Source: Methylobacterium nonmethylotrophicum (GTDB lineage: Bacteria; Pseudomonadota; Alphaproteobacteria; Rhizobiales; Beijerinckiaceae). Taken from it: DNA of 64,000 bases. Under the pieces are notes generated by a model. The model did not search any database. It worked only from the letters and a program-made list of their open reading frames with translations, and had not been told where the DNA came from. Numbering within the stretch: position 1 is the stretch's first letter; every line of letters starts with the position of its first letter. The DNA is taken from assembly GCF_004745635.1 (NCBI RefSeq), contig NZ_SRLB01000002.1, positions 310,001-374,000 on the forward strand, given 5' to 3'. This document shows positions 45,623-55,640 of this stretch, in pieces. The translations under genes were made by a program, and so were the position numbers.

Positions 45623-47230
45623 TCAGATCGGCAGGGTCTTGGGCCGCAGGCGCTGGTACCACAGGGCGATCATCATCCGGGTCAGGGTCACGGCGGTGAT
45701 GACCGTGGTCAGGATGCCGAGGATGAACACCACCGCGAAGCCCTTCACCGGGCCGGAGCCGAGGAAGAACAGGATCACCGCGGCGATCGCCATGGTGGAG
45801 TTCGAATCCACGATGGTCGCGAAGGCGCGGTCGAAGCCGGCCTGAAGCGCGGAGGGGATCGAGCGGCCGGCCCGCACCTCTTCCCGCACGCGCTCATAGA
45901 TCAGCACGTTCGAATCGACCGCGGTGCCGATGGTCAGCACGATACCGGCGATGCCTGGAAGCGTCATGGTGGCCTCGAGTACCGACATCAGGCCGAGGAT
46001 CAGGCCGACATGGACCACGAGGGCGATGTTGGCGAAGAGGCCGAACACCCCATAGGCCGCGAACATCAGCACCACGACCAGGATAGTTGCCACGATGGTG
46101 GCGTTCTTGCCGGCTTCGATCGAGTCGCGGCCGAGGCCCGGACCGACGGTGCGGCGCTCGATGATGGTGAGCTTGGCCGGCAGGGCGCCGGCGCGCAGCA
46201 GCACCGAGAGGTCGTTGGCCTGCTGCACCGTGAAGCGGCCGGAGATCTGGCCCTGGCCGCCGGTGATCGGCTGCAGGATGCGGGGCGCCGACACGACCTC
46301 GTTGTCGAGCACGATCGCCATCGGCCGGCCGACATTCTCGCTCGTCGCCTGTCCGAACCGCTGGGCGCCGCGCAGGTTGAACTTGAAGTTGACGATCGGC
46401 TCGTTCGACTTCTGGTCGAAGCCCGGCTGGGCGTCGGTCAGGTCGGCGCCGTCGGCGAGGACCCGGCGCTCGACCGGCACCTTCTGGCCGTTGGCGTCGC
46501 GGGACGGCAGCATGTCGACATCGCCGGCCGGGCTGTCGGCCAGGAGGCGGAACTCGAGCTTGGCGGTGCCCTGCAGCAGGGCCTCGATCCGCTGCGGGTC
46601 CTGCACGCCCGGCAGCTGGACCAGGATCCGGTCGGCGCCCTGCTGCTGGATCGACGGCTCGGTGGTGCCGGTCACGTCGATGCGGCGGCGCACCACCTCG
46701 ATCGCCTGGGTGACGGCCCGGCGGGTGCGGGCGTTGAGACCGGCATCCGTGAAGGCGAGCTGGATCGTGCCGTTCGGCTCCTCCCTCACGTCGAGGGTGC
46801 TGGCGCCGGTCTGGCCCATCACCGCGTCGGTCACCGGCTGGGACAGGGCGCGCAGCTTCGGCATCAGCTTGGCGCGGTTGGCCGGGTCCGAGACCCGCAG
46901 CTGCACGCCGCGGGGGGTGAGCTGGATGCCGCCGTCGGCCTGGACGCCCTCGGCGCGGAGCGCGCCGCGCACGTCGTCGCGCAGGCCCTGCGCCATCGAG
47001 CGCATCAGGTCGTTGCGGTCGACCTCCAGCACGATCTGCGAGCCGCCCTGGAGGTCGAGGCCGAGCACGATGGCGCGGGTCGGCACGATCCAGGTCGGGA
47101 ACCAGGACGGCAGGGAATTGACGAAGCCCTTCCGCTGGTCGGCCGAGAAGAAGCTCGGCACGGCGAGCGTCAGGCCGAGCAGGATCACGGCGAGCGTCGC
47201 GACGGCCTTCGTGGTGGAGATACGGAGCAT
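45623..47230 (-). CDS. secD: Protein translocase subunit SecD
   Basis: A 535-residue SecD: first membrane helix at residues ~10-28, the periplasmic P1 region with VLGLDLQGGSQIVLEVD, a long base and head domain, then five helices with LPGIAGIVLTIGTAVDSNVLIYERVREE and GFAVVFILGILTTVITAVTLTRMM. It is the partner of SecF in proton-driven late translocation. Domain lengths are normal for alphaproteobacteria. It lies between yajC and secF; 84 nt separate it from the secF start. Confidence 0.96.
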   Translation of the reverse strand: MLRISTTKAVATLAVILLGLTLAVPSFFSADQRKGFVNSLPSWFPTWIVPTRAIVLGLDLQGGSQIVLEVDRNDLMRSMAQGLRDDVRGALRAEGVQADGGIQLTPRGVQLRVSDPANRAKLMPKLRALSQPVTDAVMGQTGASTLDVREEPNGTIQLAFTDAGLNARTRRAVTQAIEVVRRRIDVTGTTEPSIQQQGADRILVQLPGVQDPQRIEALLQGTAKLEFRLLADSPAGDVDMLPSRDANGQKVPVERRVLADGADLTDAQPGFDQKSNEPIVNFKFNLRGAQRFGQATSENVGRPMAIVLDNEVVSAPRILQPITGGQGQISGRFTVQQANDLSVLLRAGALPAKLTIIERRTVGPGLGRDSIEAGKNATIVATILVVVLMFAAYGVFGLFANIALVVHVGLILGLMSVLEATMTLPGIAGIVLTIGTAVDSNVLIYERVREEVRAGRSIPSALQAGFDRAFATIVDSNSTMAIAAVILFFLGSGPVKGFAVVFILGILTTVITAVTLTRMMIALWYQRLRPKTLPI

Positions 47231-47316
47231 CCGCGGCGTCCCAACCGGTCTCGAATGTGATTCAGATAGGGCGCCCGGGCGATGTCCGCCCGGCCGCCCT
47301 TGCGTCAGGCGTTGGC

Positions 47317-47652
47317 TCAGGCGGCCTTGACCGGCTCGCCCTTGGCCCGGACCTCGGCGATCATGGTGCGGACCACCTTGACGTTCACGTTCGGGGCGAT
47401 CTCGACCTCGATCTCCGGGGCCTCGGTCACCTTGGCGACCCGGCCGACGATGCCGCCGGTGGTCACCACGGTGTCGCCGCGGCGCACGTTCTTGACCATG
47501 TCCTGGTGCTCCTTGGCCCGGCGCTGCTGCGGGCGCAGGATCAGGAAGTACATGATCACGAAGATCAGGATGAAGGGGACGACCTGCACGAGGATGTCCG
47601 TGCCGCCGGCTGCCCCGGCTCCCTGCGCGAAGGCGGGCGTGATCACTCTCAA
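47317..47652 (-). CDS. yajC: Preprotein translocase accessory subunit YajC
   Basis: A 111-residue protein with one membrane helix (residues ~24-42, VPFILIFVIMYFLILRP) followed by QQRRAKEHQDMVKNVRRGDTVVT, the YajC signature, and a small beta domain. It associates with SecDF. The TTG at 47652 has GGGAG six bases upstream; a GTG at 47646 is the alternative. It is the first gene of yajC-secD-secF-Mth938. The upstream 200 bp to the divergent DUF815 gene contain their promoters. Confidence 0.92.
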   Translation of the reverse strand: MRVITPAFAQGAGAAGGTDILVQVVPFILIFVIMYFLILRPQQRRAKEHQDMVKNVRRGDTVVTTGGIVGRVAKVTEAPEIEVEIAPNVNVKVVRTMIAEVRAKGEPVKAA

Positions 47653-47858
47653 GGTCTCCCGAACAAGGCGAAATCAGGCCGCGCGGGCACCCGGCGGCCT
47701 TGCAAAAGCGCGCGGACTATAGCCAGGGGCGACCCGAAAGCAACGGCGGGGAACGGCGCTGCCCTCCCCCTTTGCAGCGGGTTTTCGTCCGCGACCGCTT
47801 GGGATTAAGAGGCGCCACCCGCACGTCCGCCCCTGCGCAGGAGCAAAGTTCCGCCGCG

Positions 47859-48743
47859 ATGACCGACCCGACCCGCACGCCCCTCCCCGAGGCCGACTGG
47901 CTTCCCGTCCTGCTGCGCATCGCCGCGGCGCTGGAGCGGGCCGCCCCGCCGGCGATCCCGGCGCCCGATTTCGCGGCCGCCGACGCCTTCGTGTGGCAGC
48001 CCGACGGCCGGCTGCAGCCGGTGCCGCGGGTCAACCGGGTCGAGATGGATCTCCTGCGCGGCATCGACCGGATGCGCGACATCCTGTTCGACAACACCGA
48101 GCGCTTCGCCCGCTTCCTGCCGGCGAACAACGCGCTCCTGTGGGGCGCCCGCGGCATGGGCAAGTCGTCGCTGGTCAAGGCGGTCCACGCCGCAATCAAT
48201 GCCCGCGGGCTCGCGGAGCGGCCGCTCAAGCTCGTCGAGATCCACCGCGAGGACATCGAGGGCCTGCCCGCCCTGATGGGGCTGCTGCGCCCGGATCCGC
48301 ACCGCTTCGTGGTGTTCTGCGACGACCTGTCCTTCGACGCCGAGGACACCTCGTACAAGTCGCTCAAGGCCGCGCTCGACGGCGGCATCGAGGGCCGACC
48401 CGACAACGTGCTTTTTTACGCCACCTCGAACCGGCGCCACCTGCTCCCGCGCGACATGATGGAGAACGAGCGCTCGACGGCGATCAATCCGGGCGAGGCG
48501 GTGGAGGAGAAGGTCTCGCTCTCGGACCGCTTCGGCCTCTGGCTCGGCTTCCACAAGTGCAGCCAGGACGAGTACCTGGCGATGATCGACGCCTACGCGG
48601 CGCGCTACGGGCTCACCGTCGCGCCGGAGCGGCTGCGGGCCGAGGCGCTCGAATGGTCGACCACCCGCGGGGCCCGCTCGGGCCGCACCGCCTTCCAGTA
48701 CATCCAGGACCTCGCCGGGCGGCTGGGGCAGCGGCTGGACTGA
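47859..48743 (+). CDS. DUF815 family AAA-type ATPase
   Basis: A 294-residue ATPase of the DUF815 family. Walker A is GARGMGKSSLVKAV (residues ~97-104), Walker B VVFCDDLSF, sensor-like ATSNRRHLLPRDMMENE, then SLSDRFGLWLGFHKCSQDEYL. The function is not established; it is conserved near surE, serS and the sec genes in many alpha- and betaproteobacteria. The start is ATG 47859 with AGGAG 15 bases upstream, rather distant. It is the only plus-strand gene in a minus-strand block, divergent from yajC and convergent with the LytM gene. Confidence 0.88.
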   Translation: MTDPTRTPLPEADWLPVLLRIAAALERAAPPAIPAPDFAAADAFVWQPDGRLQPVPRVNRVEMDLLRGIDRMRDILFDNTERFARFLPANNALLWGARGMGKSSLVKAVHAAINARGLAERPLKLVEIHREDIEGLPALMGLLRPDPHRFVVFCDDLSFDAEDTSYKSLKAALDGGIEGRPDNVLFYATSNRRHLLPRDMMENERSTAINPGEAVEEKVSLSDRFGLWLGFHKCSQDEYLAMIDAYAARYGLTVAPERLRAEALEWSTTRGARSGRTAFQYIQDLAGRLGQRLD

Positions 48744-48770
48744 GCCCCGTTCGACGCCGGCCATGAACAA

Positions 48771-48794
48771 GGCGGGACGCTCGCGCGCCCCGCC
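48771..48794. terminator. Bidirectional hairpin between DUF815 and LytM genes
   Basis: GGCGGG (48771-48776) pairs with CCCGCC (48789-48794). It lies between two convergent genes, 28 nt after DUF815 and 23 nt after the LytM stop. No T-run, so it may only slow or stabilise transcripts. Confidence 0.45.
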
Positions 48795-48816
48795 TCCACT
48801 CACGATGAGTTTGAAC

Positions 48817-50514
48817 TCAGTTGCTGGCGAGGTGCGGCACCGGATCGACCGGGGTCGCGCCCTTGCGGATCTCGAAGTGCAGTTGCGGCGAGGTGACGTT
48901 GCCGGAGGCGCCGGACTTGGCGATGGTCTGGCCGCGTTTCACCTTCTCGCCGGGCCGCACGTCGATCTCGCCGTTATGGGCGTAGGCCGAGACGTAGCCG
49001 TTGGCGTGCCGCACCAGGACCAGCTTGCCGTAGCCCTTCACGTCGCTGCCGGCATACGCCACTGTCCCCTCCTCGGCGGCCTTGACCGGCGTGCCCTCGG
49101 GCACCGCGATGTTGATGCCCTCGTTGCCGCTCGAGCCATAGCCGGAGATCACCCGGCCGCGGGCGGGCCAGCGGAACGAGGAGGCCGGATCGGGCGCCGG
49201 GGCAGCCGGGGCGACGGCCGGGGCGGGCGCGGGCTCGGGCGCCTTCTCGGGCAGGGCCGCGACCTTCACGGGCTTGGCCGGCTCGGGCTTCGGCGCGGGC
49301 TTCACCTCCGCCACCTTCTTCACCTCGGGCTTCGGTGGGTCCTTGGGCGCCTCGGCCTGCTTGGGCTCGGGCTTGGGCTCGGGCTTGCGGACCTCCGGCT
49401 TTTTCGGCTCCGGCTTCGGCGCCTCGGCGACCTTCTTCACCTCGGGCTTCGGCTCGGGCTTGGCGACGGGCTTCGGCTCCGGCTTCTTCGGCTCCGGCCG
49501 CTGCGGCTTGGCCGCGACGACCTCCTCCTCGTCGTCGTCCCGGGCCTGGCGCGCCGCCACCTTGGCGGCGGGCTTCGGCTCGGGCTTGGCCGCGAGCTTC
49601 GGCTCCGGCTTCTTCGGCTCGGGCCGCGCCGGCTTGGCCGCGACGGTCTCCTCCTCGTCGTCGTCCCGGGCCTGGCGCGCCGCCACCTTGGCGGCAGGCT
49701 TCGGCTCGGGCTTGGCGACGAGCTTCGGCTCCGGCCGCTGCGGCTTGGCGGCGACCTTCTCCTCGGGCTCCTCGCGGGGCTCGGGCTTGCGATGGGTCAG
49801 CTTCGCGGCGCGCTCGGCGGCGGCCGGCGCCACCGGCTTCGCCTCGGCCTGGCCGGGGCGCGCATGGGCCTTGCGGGCCGGCTCGGGGGCCGGCTCGGCC
49901 TCGCGGCGGGCGGGCTCGCGACGGGGCGCGACCTCGGCGACCTGGCGCACCGGCTCGGCCGGGCGGGTCTCGGCCACCGGGATCCGCGGCGCCGGCGCGG
50001 GCGGCACCGTCCGGGCACTCATCGCGGGCGCACCGGAGGCATGATAGACCGGGATCACGATCTGGCGGCCGGGGGTGACCTGGGCGGCACCGGTCAGGCC
50101 GTTGGCCTGCAGGATCGCCGCGGCGGGCACGCCGAACCGGGTCGACATCTGGTTCAGGCTGTCATTGGCACCGACCGTGATGGTGGTCCCGCCCGCCGCC
50201 GACCAGCCGGCCGGACCGCCGGTCACCGGAGCCGCGGCGGCGACGCGCGGCGTCTGCACCGCGGCGGAAGCCTGCCGGCTCGACAGCGGCGTCGAGGCCA
50301 GCGGCGCCGACAGGGGCCGCGACTGGATCGGTGCCGTGCGTACCGGCGCCGAAACGGCCCCGCCCTCCGGCAGGCTGCCGGTGGCGCCCGGCTCCCCGCT
50401 CGCGCTCGATGAGAACGGGTTCGAGAACGGGTCGAGCCGCACCGCATCGGTGCTGCAGGCCGCCGAAGCGCCCCCGATCAGCCCGATGAGGGCGAAGCGC
50501 GACAGCGCCCGCAT
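48817..50514 (-). CDS. LysM/LytM lipoprotein (NlpD/DipM-like, degenerate peptidase)
   Basis: A 565-residue protein with a signal and a weak lipobox (GASAAC), one LysM domain at about residues 120-165 (TITVGANDSLNQMSTRFGV and PGRQIVIPVY), a ~280-residue Lys/Pro/Glu-rich spacer, and a C-terminal LytM/M23 domain (~445-560). The zinc ligands are partly lost: the usual first His-Asp site reads NEGINIAVP and HLHFE reads QLHFE. It is therefore likely an amidase activator like NlpD or DipM in cell separation. Start 50514 has AAGGGG right upstream; 50541 is an alternative. It precedes no gene on its strand closely. Confidence 0.86.
   Translation of the reverse strand: MRALSRFALIGLIGGASAACSTDAVRLDPFSNPFSSSASGEPGATGSLPEGGAVSAPVRTAPIQSRPLSAPLASTPLSSRQASAAVQTPRVAAAAPVTGGPAGWSAAGGTTITVGANDSLNQMSTRFGVPAAAILQANGLTGAAQVTPGRQIVIPVYHASGAPAMSARTVPPAPAPRIPVAETRPAEPVRQVAEVAPRREPARREAEPAPEPARKAHARPGQAEAKPVAPAAAERAAKLTHRKPEPREEPEEKVAAKPQRPEPKLVAKPEPKPAAKVAARQARDDDEEETVAAKPARPEPKKPEPKLAAKPEPKPAAKVAARQARDDDEEEVVAAKPQRPEPKKPEPKPVAKPEPKPEVKKVAEAPKPEPKKPEVRKPEPKPEPKQAEAPKDPPKPEVKKVAEVKPAPKPEPAKPVKVAALPEKAPEPAPAPAVAPAAPAPDPASSFRWPARGRVISGYGSSGNEGINIAVPEGTPVKAAEEGTVAYAGSDVKGYGKLVLVRHANGYVSAYAHNGEIDVRPGEKVKRGQTIAKSGASGNVTSPQLHFEIRKGATPVDPVPHLASN
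49505..49756 (-). repeat. Tandem 126-bp coding repeat in the LytM lipoprotein spacer
   Basis: Two nearly identical 126-bp units (42 residues each) encode AAKVAARQARDDDEEE flanked by PKKPEPK segments. Corresponding bases lie 126 apart, e.g. 49531 and 49657. Irregular KPEPK repeats continue on both sides. The spacer is probably an extended periplasm-spanning linker. Confidence 0.75.
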
Positions 50515-50662
50515 CCCCTTGCCTGTCCCGCGATCCGGCATCGACGCACCCGTACATCCACGCAACCGTATGATGCGGATTCAAAGCGGATTCAGGTTAA
50601 GCTTCCGTTGCGGGGCGGCCCCGGGGGCGTCACTTTGCGGCCGGATCGCGGCACCGCCGGGG

Positions 50663-51358
50663 CTAGAGGATCGCCGCCAGCCCCGGCGTCAGCGGGCTGA
50701 TCCGCAGGGGCGTCTCGCGCACCTGCCGCCAGGGGCCGTCGGCTTCCTGCGCGATGGCGACGAGGCGCGGGCCGGCGGGCGTGCCGAGTGCCCCGACGAG
50801 GCGGCCGCCCGGGTTCAGGCGCTCGATCAGGTCCTGCGGCACGTCGCGCAGGCTTCCGTTGACGAGGATGCGGTCGAAGCCGCCGGCCGTCGGAGGCGGC
50901 GCGCAGCCATCGGCGAGGCCCACGGTCGCGGCGCCGAAGCCCAGCGCATCGAGGCGCGAGCGGGCGTTGCGGGCCAGCGTGGCGTAGCGCTCGAGGCTGA
51001 CCACCTCGGCGGCCCCGAGGCGCACCAGCAGCGCCGTGGCGTAGCCCGAGCCGGTGCCCACCTCCAGCACCCGCGCCCCCTGGGGACTGAGCGCCGCCAG
51101 CATCGTGGCAATGACGCTCGGCGCCGTCATGGTCTGGCCGCAGGGCAGCGGCAGGGCGATGTCGCGCCGCGCCAGATCGCGGAAGGCGAGCGGCGCGAAG
51201 GCCTCCCGCGGCACCCGCTCCATCGCCCCGAGCACCGCCGCGTCGCGCACCCCGCGCGCCCGCAGGCCCAGCACGAAGGCCGCGGCCTCGACGCCACCGG
51301 CCGCGTCCTCGGGCTCCGGCTCCAGGCCCGGGATGAAGGAGCGGCCGGTGCCGCTCAC
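50663..51358 (-). CDS. pcm: Protein-L-isoaspartate O-methyltransferase
   Basis: A 231-residue SAM-dependent enzyme that repairs isoaspartyl damage. It contains [36 protein letters not shown] (the acceptor-binding block), motif [16 protein letters not shown] and [17 protein letters not shown]. Compared with classic Pcm, motif AFFVND-like C-terminal blocks are less conserved. The GTG at 51358 overlaps the surE stop as GTGA. The order serS-surE-pcm-LytM is conserved in alphaproteobacteria as I recall, so this is the expected gene. Confidence 0.9.
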   Translation of the reverse strand: MSGTGRSFIPGLEPEPEDAAGGVEAAAFVLGLRARGVRDAAVLGAMERVPREAFAPLAFRDLARRDIALPLPCGQTMTAPSVIATMLAALSPQGARVLEVGTGSGYATALLVRLGAAEVVSLERYATLARNARSRLDALGFGAATVGLADGCAPPPTAGGFDRILVNGSLRDVPQDLIERLNPGGRLVGALGTPAGPRLVAIAQEADGPWRQVRETPLRISPLTPGLAAIL

Positions 51359-52116
51359 GCGAAGGCCTGGGCGAAGCGCGTCAGCGTCGGCTCGTCGGTC
51401 AGGTCGAGGCGAAGCGGCGTCACCGAGATGCAGCCATCGGCGATCGCCTTCAGGTCGGTGCCGTGGCCGGGCTCGAACCGCGCCTTGGCGAAGGCGAGCC
51501 AGAAATACGGGTTGCCGCGGCCGTCGACCCGCTCGTCGATCGAGAGCAGTGCCTGGTTGCGCACGCCCTGCGCCGCCACCGCGATGCCCTTCACGGCCTC
51601 CGGCTCGCAATCCGGGAAGTTGACGTTGACCAGGATGCCGGGCTCGATCCCGACCTCGAGGATGCGCCGGACCACCGACGCGCCGTGATGGGCGGCGGTG
51701 TGCCACTTGACGTTGGCCCGTCCGCCCGCGCCGTAGGCTTGGCTCAGCGCGATCGCCTTCACGCCGAGGATCGTCGCCTCCATGGCACCCGCGATGGTGC
51801 CCGAATAGGTCACGTCCTCGGCGACGTTCTGGCCGCGGTTGACGCCCGAGAGCACGAGGTCGGGCCCGTGCTCCTTCAGGATGTGGCGGATCCCCATGAT
51901 GATGCAGTCGGAGGGCGTGCCCTTGACCCCGAAGCGCTTCTCGCCGGCCTGGCGCAGGCGCAGGGGATCGTTGAGCGACAGCGAGTGCGACACGCCGCTC
52001 TGGTCGGTCTCCGGTGCCACGACCCAGACGTCGTCCGAGAGTTGCCCAGCGATCTCCTCCAGGCAGCGCAGGCCCGGCGCGTGGATGCCGTCATCGTTGG
52101 TGACGAGAATGCGCAT
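51355..52116 (-). CDS. surE: 5'/3'-nucleotidase SurE
   Basis: A 253-residue SurE nucleotidase, cytosolic, cleaving nucleoside monophosphates and short polyphosphate. The metal motif is at the start ([16 protein letters not shown]), followed by [36 protein letters not shown] and [15 protein letters not shown]. All metal ligands are present. Its ATG shares one base with the serS stop, and its stop overlaps the pcm start, so the three genes are translationally coupled. Confidence 0.95.
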   Translation of the reverse strand: MRILVTNDDGIHAPGLRCLEEIAGQLSDDVWVVAPETDQSGVSHSLSLNDPLRLRQAGEKRFGVKGTPSDCIIMGIRHILKEHGPDLVLSGVNRGQNVAEDVTYSGTIAGAMEATILGVKAIALSQAYGAGGRANVKWHTAAHHGASVVRRILEVGIEPGILVNVNFPDCEPEAVKGIAVAAQGVRNQALLSIDERVDGRGNPYFWLAFAKARFEPGHGTDLKAIADGCISVTPLRLDLTDEPTLTRFAQAFA

Positions 52117-53459
52117 CAGCGCTGTCCTTCGGTTCGCGTGAGCCCGGCCGCGCCGTCGATTCGGGTGATCCCGCCCATGTAGGGCGCGAGGGCCGACGGG
52201 ACCGTGACGCTGCCGTCGGCGTTCTGGTAATTCTCCATCACGGCGATCAGGGCGCGGCCGACCGCGACGCCCGAGCCGTTGAGGGTGTGGACGTACCCCA
52301 CGCCCTTGCCCTCCCGCGGGCGGTAGCGCGCCTCCATCCGGCGGGCCTGGAATTCGCCGCAGACCGAGCAGGACGAGATCTCGCGATAGGTCTTCTGCCC
52401 CGGCAGCCAAGCCTCGATGTCGTAGGTCTTGGCCGAGGCGAAGCCCATGTCGCCGGTGCAGAGGGTCACGGTTCGGAACGGGATCTCGAGGCGCTTCAGC
52501 ACGGCCTCGGCGCAGGACACCATGCGCTCGTGCTCCTCGCCCGAGCGCTCGGGCGCGGTGATCGAGACCAGCTCGACCTTGCTGAACTGGTGCTGGCGCA
52601 GCATGCCGCGGGTGTCGCGCCCCGCCGCCCCGGCCTCGGCCCGGAAGCAGGGGGTGAGCGCGGTGAAGCGGAGCGGCAGCTCGTCCTCGGCGAGGATCGC
52701 TTCGCGCACCAGGTTGGTGAGCGGCACCTCGGCCGTCGGGATCAGCCAGCGATTCGGCGCGCCGCTCTCCTGCGCCATCTCGGGCGAGCCCTGGATCGCC
52801 GCGAACTGATCGTCGCGGAACTTCGGCAGTTGCGCCGTGCCGAACATCGCCTCGTCGCGCACGAGCAGCGGCGGCACCACCTCGGTGTAGCCGTGCTCAC
52901 CGGTGTGCAGGTCGAGCATGAACTGGCCGAGCGCCCTCTCGAGCCGGGCGAGCTGCCCCTTCAGCACCACGAAGCGCGAGCCCGACAGCTTGGCGGCGGT
53001 CTCGAAATCCATCAGGCCCATGGCCTCGCCGAGCTCGAAGTGCTGGCGGCTCTCCTGGCTGAGGCCGCGCCCCTCGAAGCGGCGCAACTCGACGTTGTCG
53101 TGCTCGTCGCGGCCCTCCGGCACGTCGGGGTTCGGGGTGTTGGGGATCGCCGCCAAACGCTCCGTCAGCGCCCTGGCGGTGGCCTCCGCCGCGGCGTCGA
53201 GCGCCGGCGCCTCCTCCTTGAGCCGCGCGACCTCGGCCATCAGGCCTTGCGCCCGCGCCTCGTCCTTCGCCTTCTTGGCCGCGCCGATCTCCTTCGACAA
53301 GGCGTTGCGCTTCTCCTGCGCGCCCTGCGCCGCCGAGATCGCCGCCTTGCGCGCGTCGTCGAGGGCGATCAGCTGCGAGGAAATCGGCTCCAGCCCGCGG
53401 CTCGTCAGGCCCTTGTCGAAGGCGGCCGGGTTGTCGCGGATGGCCCGGATGTCGTGCAT
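52116..53459 (-). CDS. serS: Seryl-tRNA synthetase
   Basis: A 447-residue class II synthetase. The N-terminal ~105 residues are the long antiparallel tRNA-binding coiled coil ([30 protein letters not shown] region). The catalytic part contains motif 2 ([25 protein letters not shown], with Arg) and motif 3 ([19 protein letters not shown]). The ATG at 53459 gives [18 protein letters not shown]. It is the first gene of serS-surE-pcm and divergent from argS across 212 bp that should hold both promoters. Confidence 0.96.
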   Translation of the reverse strand: MHDIRAIRDNPAAFDKGLTSRGLEPISSQLIALDDARKAAISAAQGAQEKRNALSKEIGAAKKAKDEARAQGLMAEVARLKEEAPALDAAAEATARALTERLAAIPNTPNPDVPEGRDEHDNVELRRFEGRGLSQESRQHFELGEAMGLMDFETAAKLSGSRFVVLKGQLARLERALGQFMLDLHTGEHGYTEVVPPLLVRDEAMFGTAQLPKFRDDQFAAIQGSPEMAQESGAPNRWLIPTAEVPLTNLVREAILAEDELPLRFTALTPCFRAEAGAAGRDTRGMLRQHQFSKVELVSITAPERSGEEHERMVSCAEAVLKRLEIPFRTVTLCTGDMGFASAKTYDIEAWLPGQKTYREISSCSVCGEFQARRMEARYRPREGKGVGYVHTLNGSGVAVGRALIAVMENYQNADGSVTVPSALAPYMGGITRIDGAAGLTRTEGQR

Positions 53460-53671
53460 GGCGCGGTCCGAATCGTTTCGAGGGCCGAACTGACGCTTCG
53501 GCCGGTACGCCGGGACGCTTTGCAGCATCGGCCCGGCGGCGACAAGGGAGGACCCTGCGACCCGGCCGAACCGCTCCGCTTGCAGGCGCCCGCCCCGCCG
53601 TGAGAAGAGCCCGGCGCGCCGGACGCGGTCCCTCGCCGCATCGGCCCGAACTTTGCAGAACTGGTCAACGC

Positions 53672-55429
53672 ATGAACATCTTCGCCGCCTTCGAGGCCCG
53701 CATCGACGAGGCGCTCGAGACGCTCACCCGCGCCGGCACCCTGCCGGAGGGGCTGGACCGCGCCCGCGTCGTGGTCGAGCCGCCGCGCGACCCGAGCCAC
53801 GGCGACCTCGCCACCAACGCCGCCCTGGTGCTCGCCAAGGAGGCCCGCACCAACCCGAAGGCCCTGGCCGAGGCGCTGGCGGCCGAGCTGCGCACCGACC
53901 CCCGCGTGACCGAGGCGAGCGTCGCCGGGCCGGGCTTCATCAACCTGCGGCTCGACCCGTCCGTCCATGCCGAGGTGGTGCGCGCGGCTTTGCGCGAGGG
54001 CGAGGCCTACGGCCGCGGCGCGAAGGCGCCCGGGGGCGTCAACGTCGAGTACGTCTCGGCCAACCCGACCGGGCCGATGCATGTCGGCCACGGCCGCGGC
54101 GCGGTCTTCGGCGACGCGCTGGCGAACCTCCTCGTCGCCGCCGGCCGCGACGTGACGCGCGAGTACTACATCAACGACGCCGGCGCCCAGGTCGACGTGC
54201 TCGCCCGCTCGGCCTTCCTGCGCTACCGCGAGGCCCTGGGCGAGGCGGTGACGATTCCCGAAGGTCTCTACCCCGGCGACTACCTGAAGCCCGTCGGCCG
54301 GGCGCTCGCGGAGGCGCACGGCACGGCGCTCCTCGATCGGCCCGAGGCCGAGTGGCTGCCGCTGGTGCGCGATGTCGCCATCGACCGGATGATGGACCGG
54401 ATCCGCGAGGACCTGGCTGCGCTCGGCATCCGTCACGACGTGTTCTTCTCCGAGCGCACGCTCCAGGGCGGCGGCAACGGAGGCGCGGTGGCGGCCCTGA
54501 TCGACGACCTGCGCGCCAAGGGCCTCGTCTACGAGGGGCGGCTGCCGCCCCCGAAGGGCCAGCTGCCCGAGGATTGGGAGGACCGCGAGCAGACCCTGTT
54601 TCGCGCCACCGCCTTCGGCGACGACATCGACCGGCCGCTGCTGAAATCCGACGGCACCTACACCTACTTCGCCTCCGACATCGCCTATCACCGCTCCAAG
54701 ATCGAGCGCGGCGCCGTCGAGCTGATCGACGTGCTCGGCGCCGACCATGGCGGCTACGTCAAGCGCATGCAGGCGGCCGTGAAGGCGGTCTCGGACGGGC
54801 GTGCCGTCCTCGACGTCAAGCTGTGCCAGCTCGTGCGGCTCCTTCGCGGCGGCGAGCCGGTGAAGATGTCGAAGCGGGCCGGCGAGTTCGTGACCTTGCG
54901 CGAGGTGATCGACGAGGTCGGGCGCGATCCGGTGCGGTTCATGATGCTGTACCGCAAGAACGACGCCACCCTCGATTTCGACCTCGCCAAGGTGGTGGAG
55001 CAGTCGAAGGACAACCCGGTCTTCTACGTCCAGTACGCCCATGCCCGCGCCGCCTCGGTCTTCCGCCAGGCCCGCGAGGCCTTCCCGGACCTCGACCTGT
55101 CGCCGCAGGCGCTGGCGGCGGCCGACCTGTCGGGCCTGACCGATCCGGGCGAGGTCGAGATGATGCGCCTGATCGCCCAGGTGCCGCGGGTGATCGAGGC
55201 CGCGGCGGCCGCCCACGAGCCGCACCGGCTGGCGTTCCACCTCTACGAGCTGGCCAGCGCGTTCCACAGTTTCTGGAACAAGGGCAAAGACTTGCCGCAA
55301 TTACGGTTTGTTAATCAAACCGACAGATTGTCGACGCAGGCGAGGCTGGCCCTCGTCGGCGCCCTCAAGGGCGTGCTCGCGGCCAATCTCGGGATCCTCG
55401 GCGTCACGGCGCCCGACGAGATGCGCTGA
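53672..55429 (+). CDS. argS: Arginyl-tRNA synthetase
   Basis: A 585-residue class I synthetase. The N-terminal ArgRS-specific domain (about 1-110) is followed by the catalytic core with the HIGH-like [34 protein letters not shown], and KMSKRAG in place of KMSKS. The DALR anticodon-binding domain ends in [13 protein letters not shown]. The start ATG 53672 gives [16 protein letters not shown]. It heads the chromosomal series argS, SPOR, nagZ, scpA, scpB, tatABC, which I recall as a common order in Rhizobiales. Confidence 0.96.
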   Translation: MNIFAAFEARIDEALETLTRAGTLPEGLDRARVVVEPPRDPSHGDLATNAALVLAKEARTNPKALAEALAAELRTDPRVTEASVAGPGFINLRLDPSVHAEVVRAALREGEAYGRGAKAPGGVNVEYVSANPTGPMHVGHGRGAVFGDALANLLVAAGRDVTREYYINDAGAQVDVLARSAFLRYREALGEAVTIPEGLYPGDYLKPVGRALAEAHGTALLDRPEAEWLPLVRDVAIDRMMDRIREDLAALGIRHDVFFSERTLQGGGNGGAVAALIDDLRAKGLVYEGRLPPPKGQLPEDWEDREQTLFRATAFGDDIDRPLLKSDGTYTYFASDIAYHRSKIERGAVELIDVLGADHGGYVKRMQAAVKAVSDGRAVLDVKLCQLVRLLRGGEPVKMSKRAGEFVTLREVIDEVGRDPVRFMMLYRKNDATLDFDLAKVVEQSKDNPVFYVQYAHARAASVFRQAREAFPDLDLSPQALAAADLSGLTDPGEVEMMRLIAQVPRVIEAAAAAHEPHRLAFHLYELASAFHSFWNKGKDLPQLRFVNQTDRLSTQARLALVGALKGVLAANLGILGVTAPDEMR

Positions 55430-55640
55430 GGTTGCGGCGCCGGTTCCCGGCTCCTCCGGGGTCGGGCCGACGCGGCGCGCCGCGGCGGGACGCCGCGGGG
55501 TACCGTCGGGAGCCGCCGTGGCGGGACGCGAGCGTGGGATCTGACGGCCGCCTCCCCCATATGCGGGGTCGGCGGCCGGTGTCGCCGAGCCGGCTCCGGG
55601 CGCGGTGAGGTGACGCGAGGGCGAACAGGATGGTGCTGCC

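Noticed and set aside
44630..47260. 876-codon plus-strand frame opposite secD/secF
   Set aside because: His/Arg/Asp-rich shadow of SecD and SecF, both intact on the minus strand.
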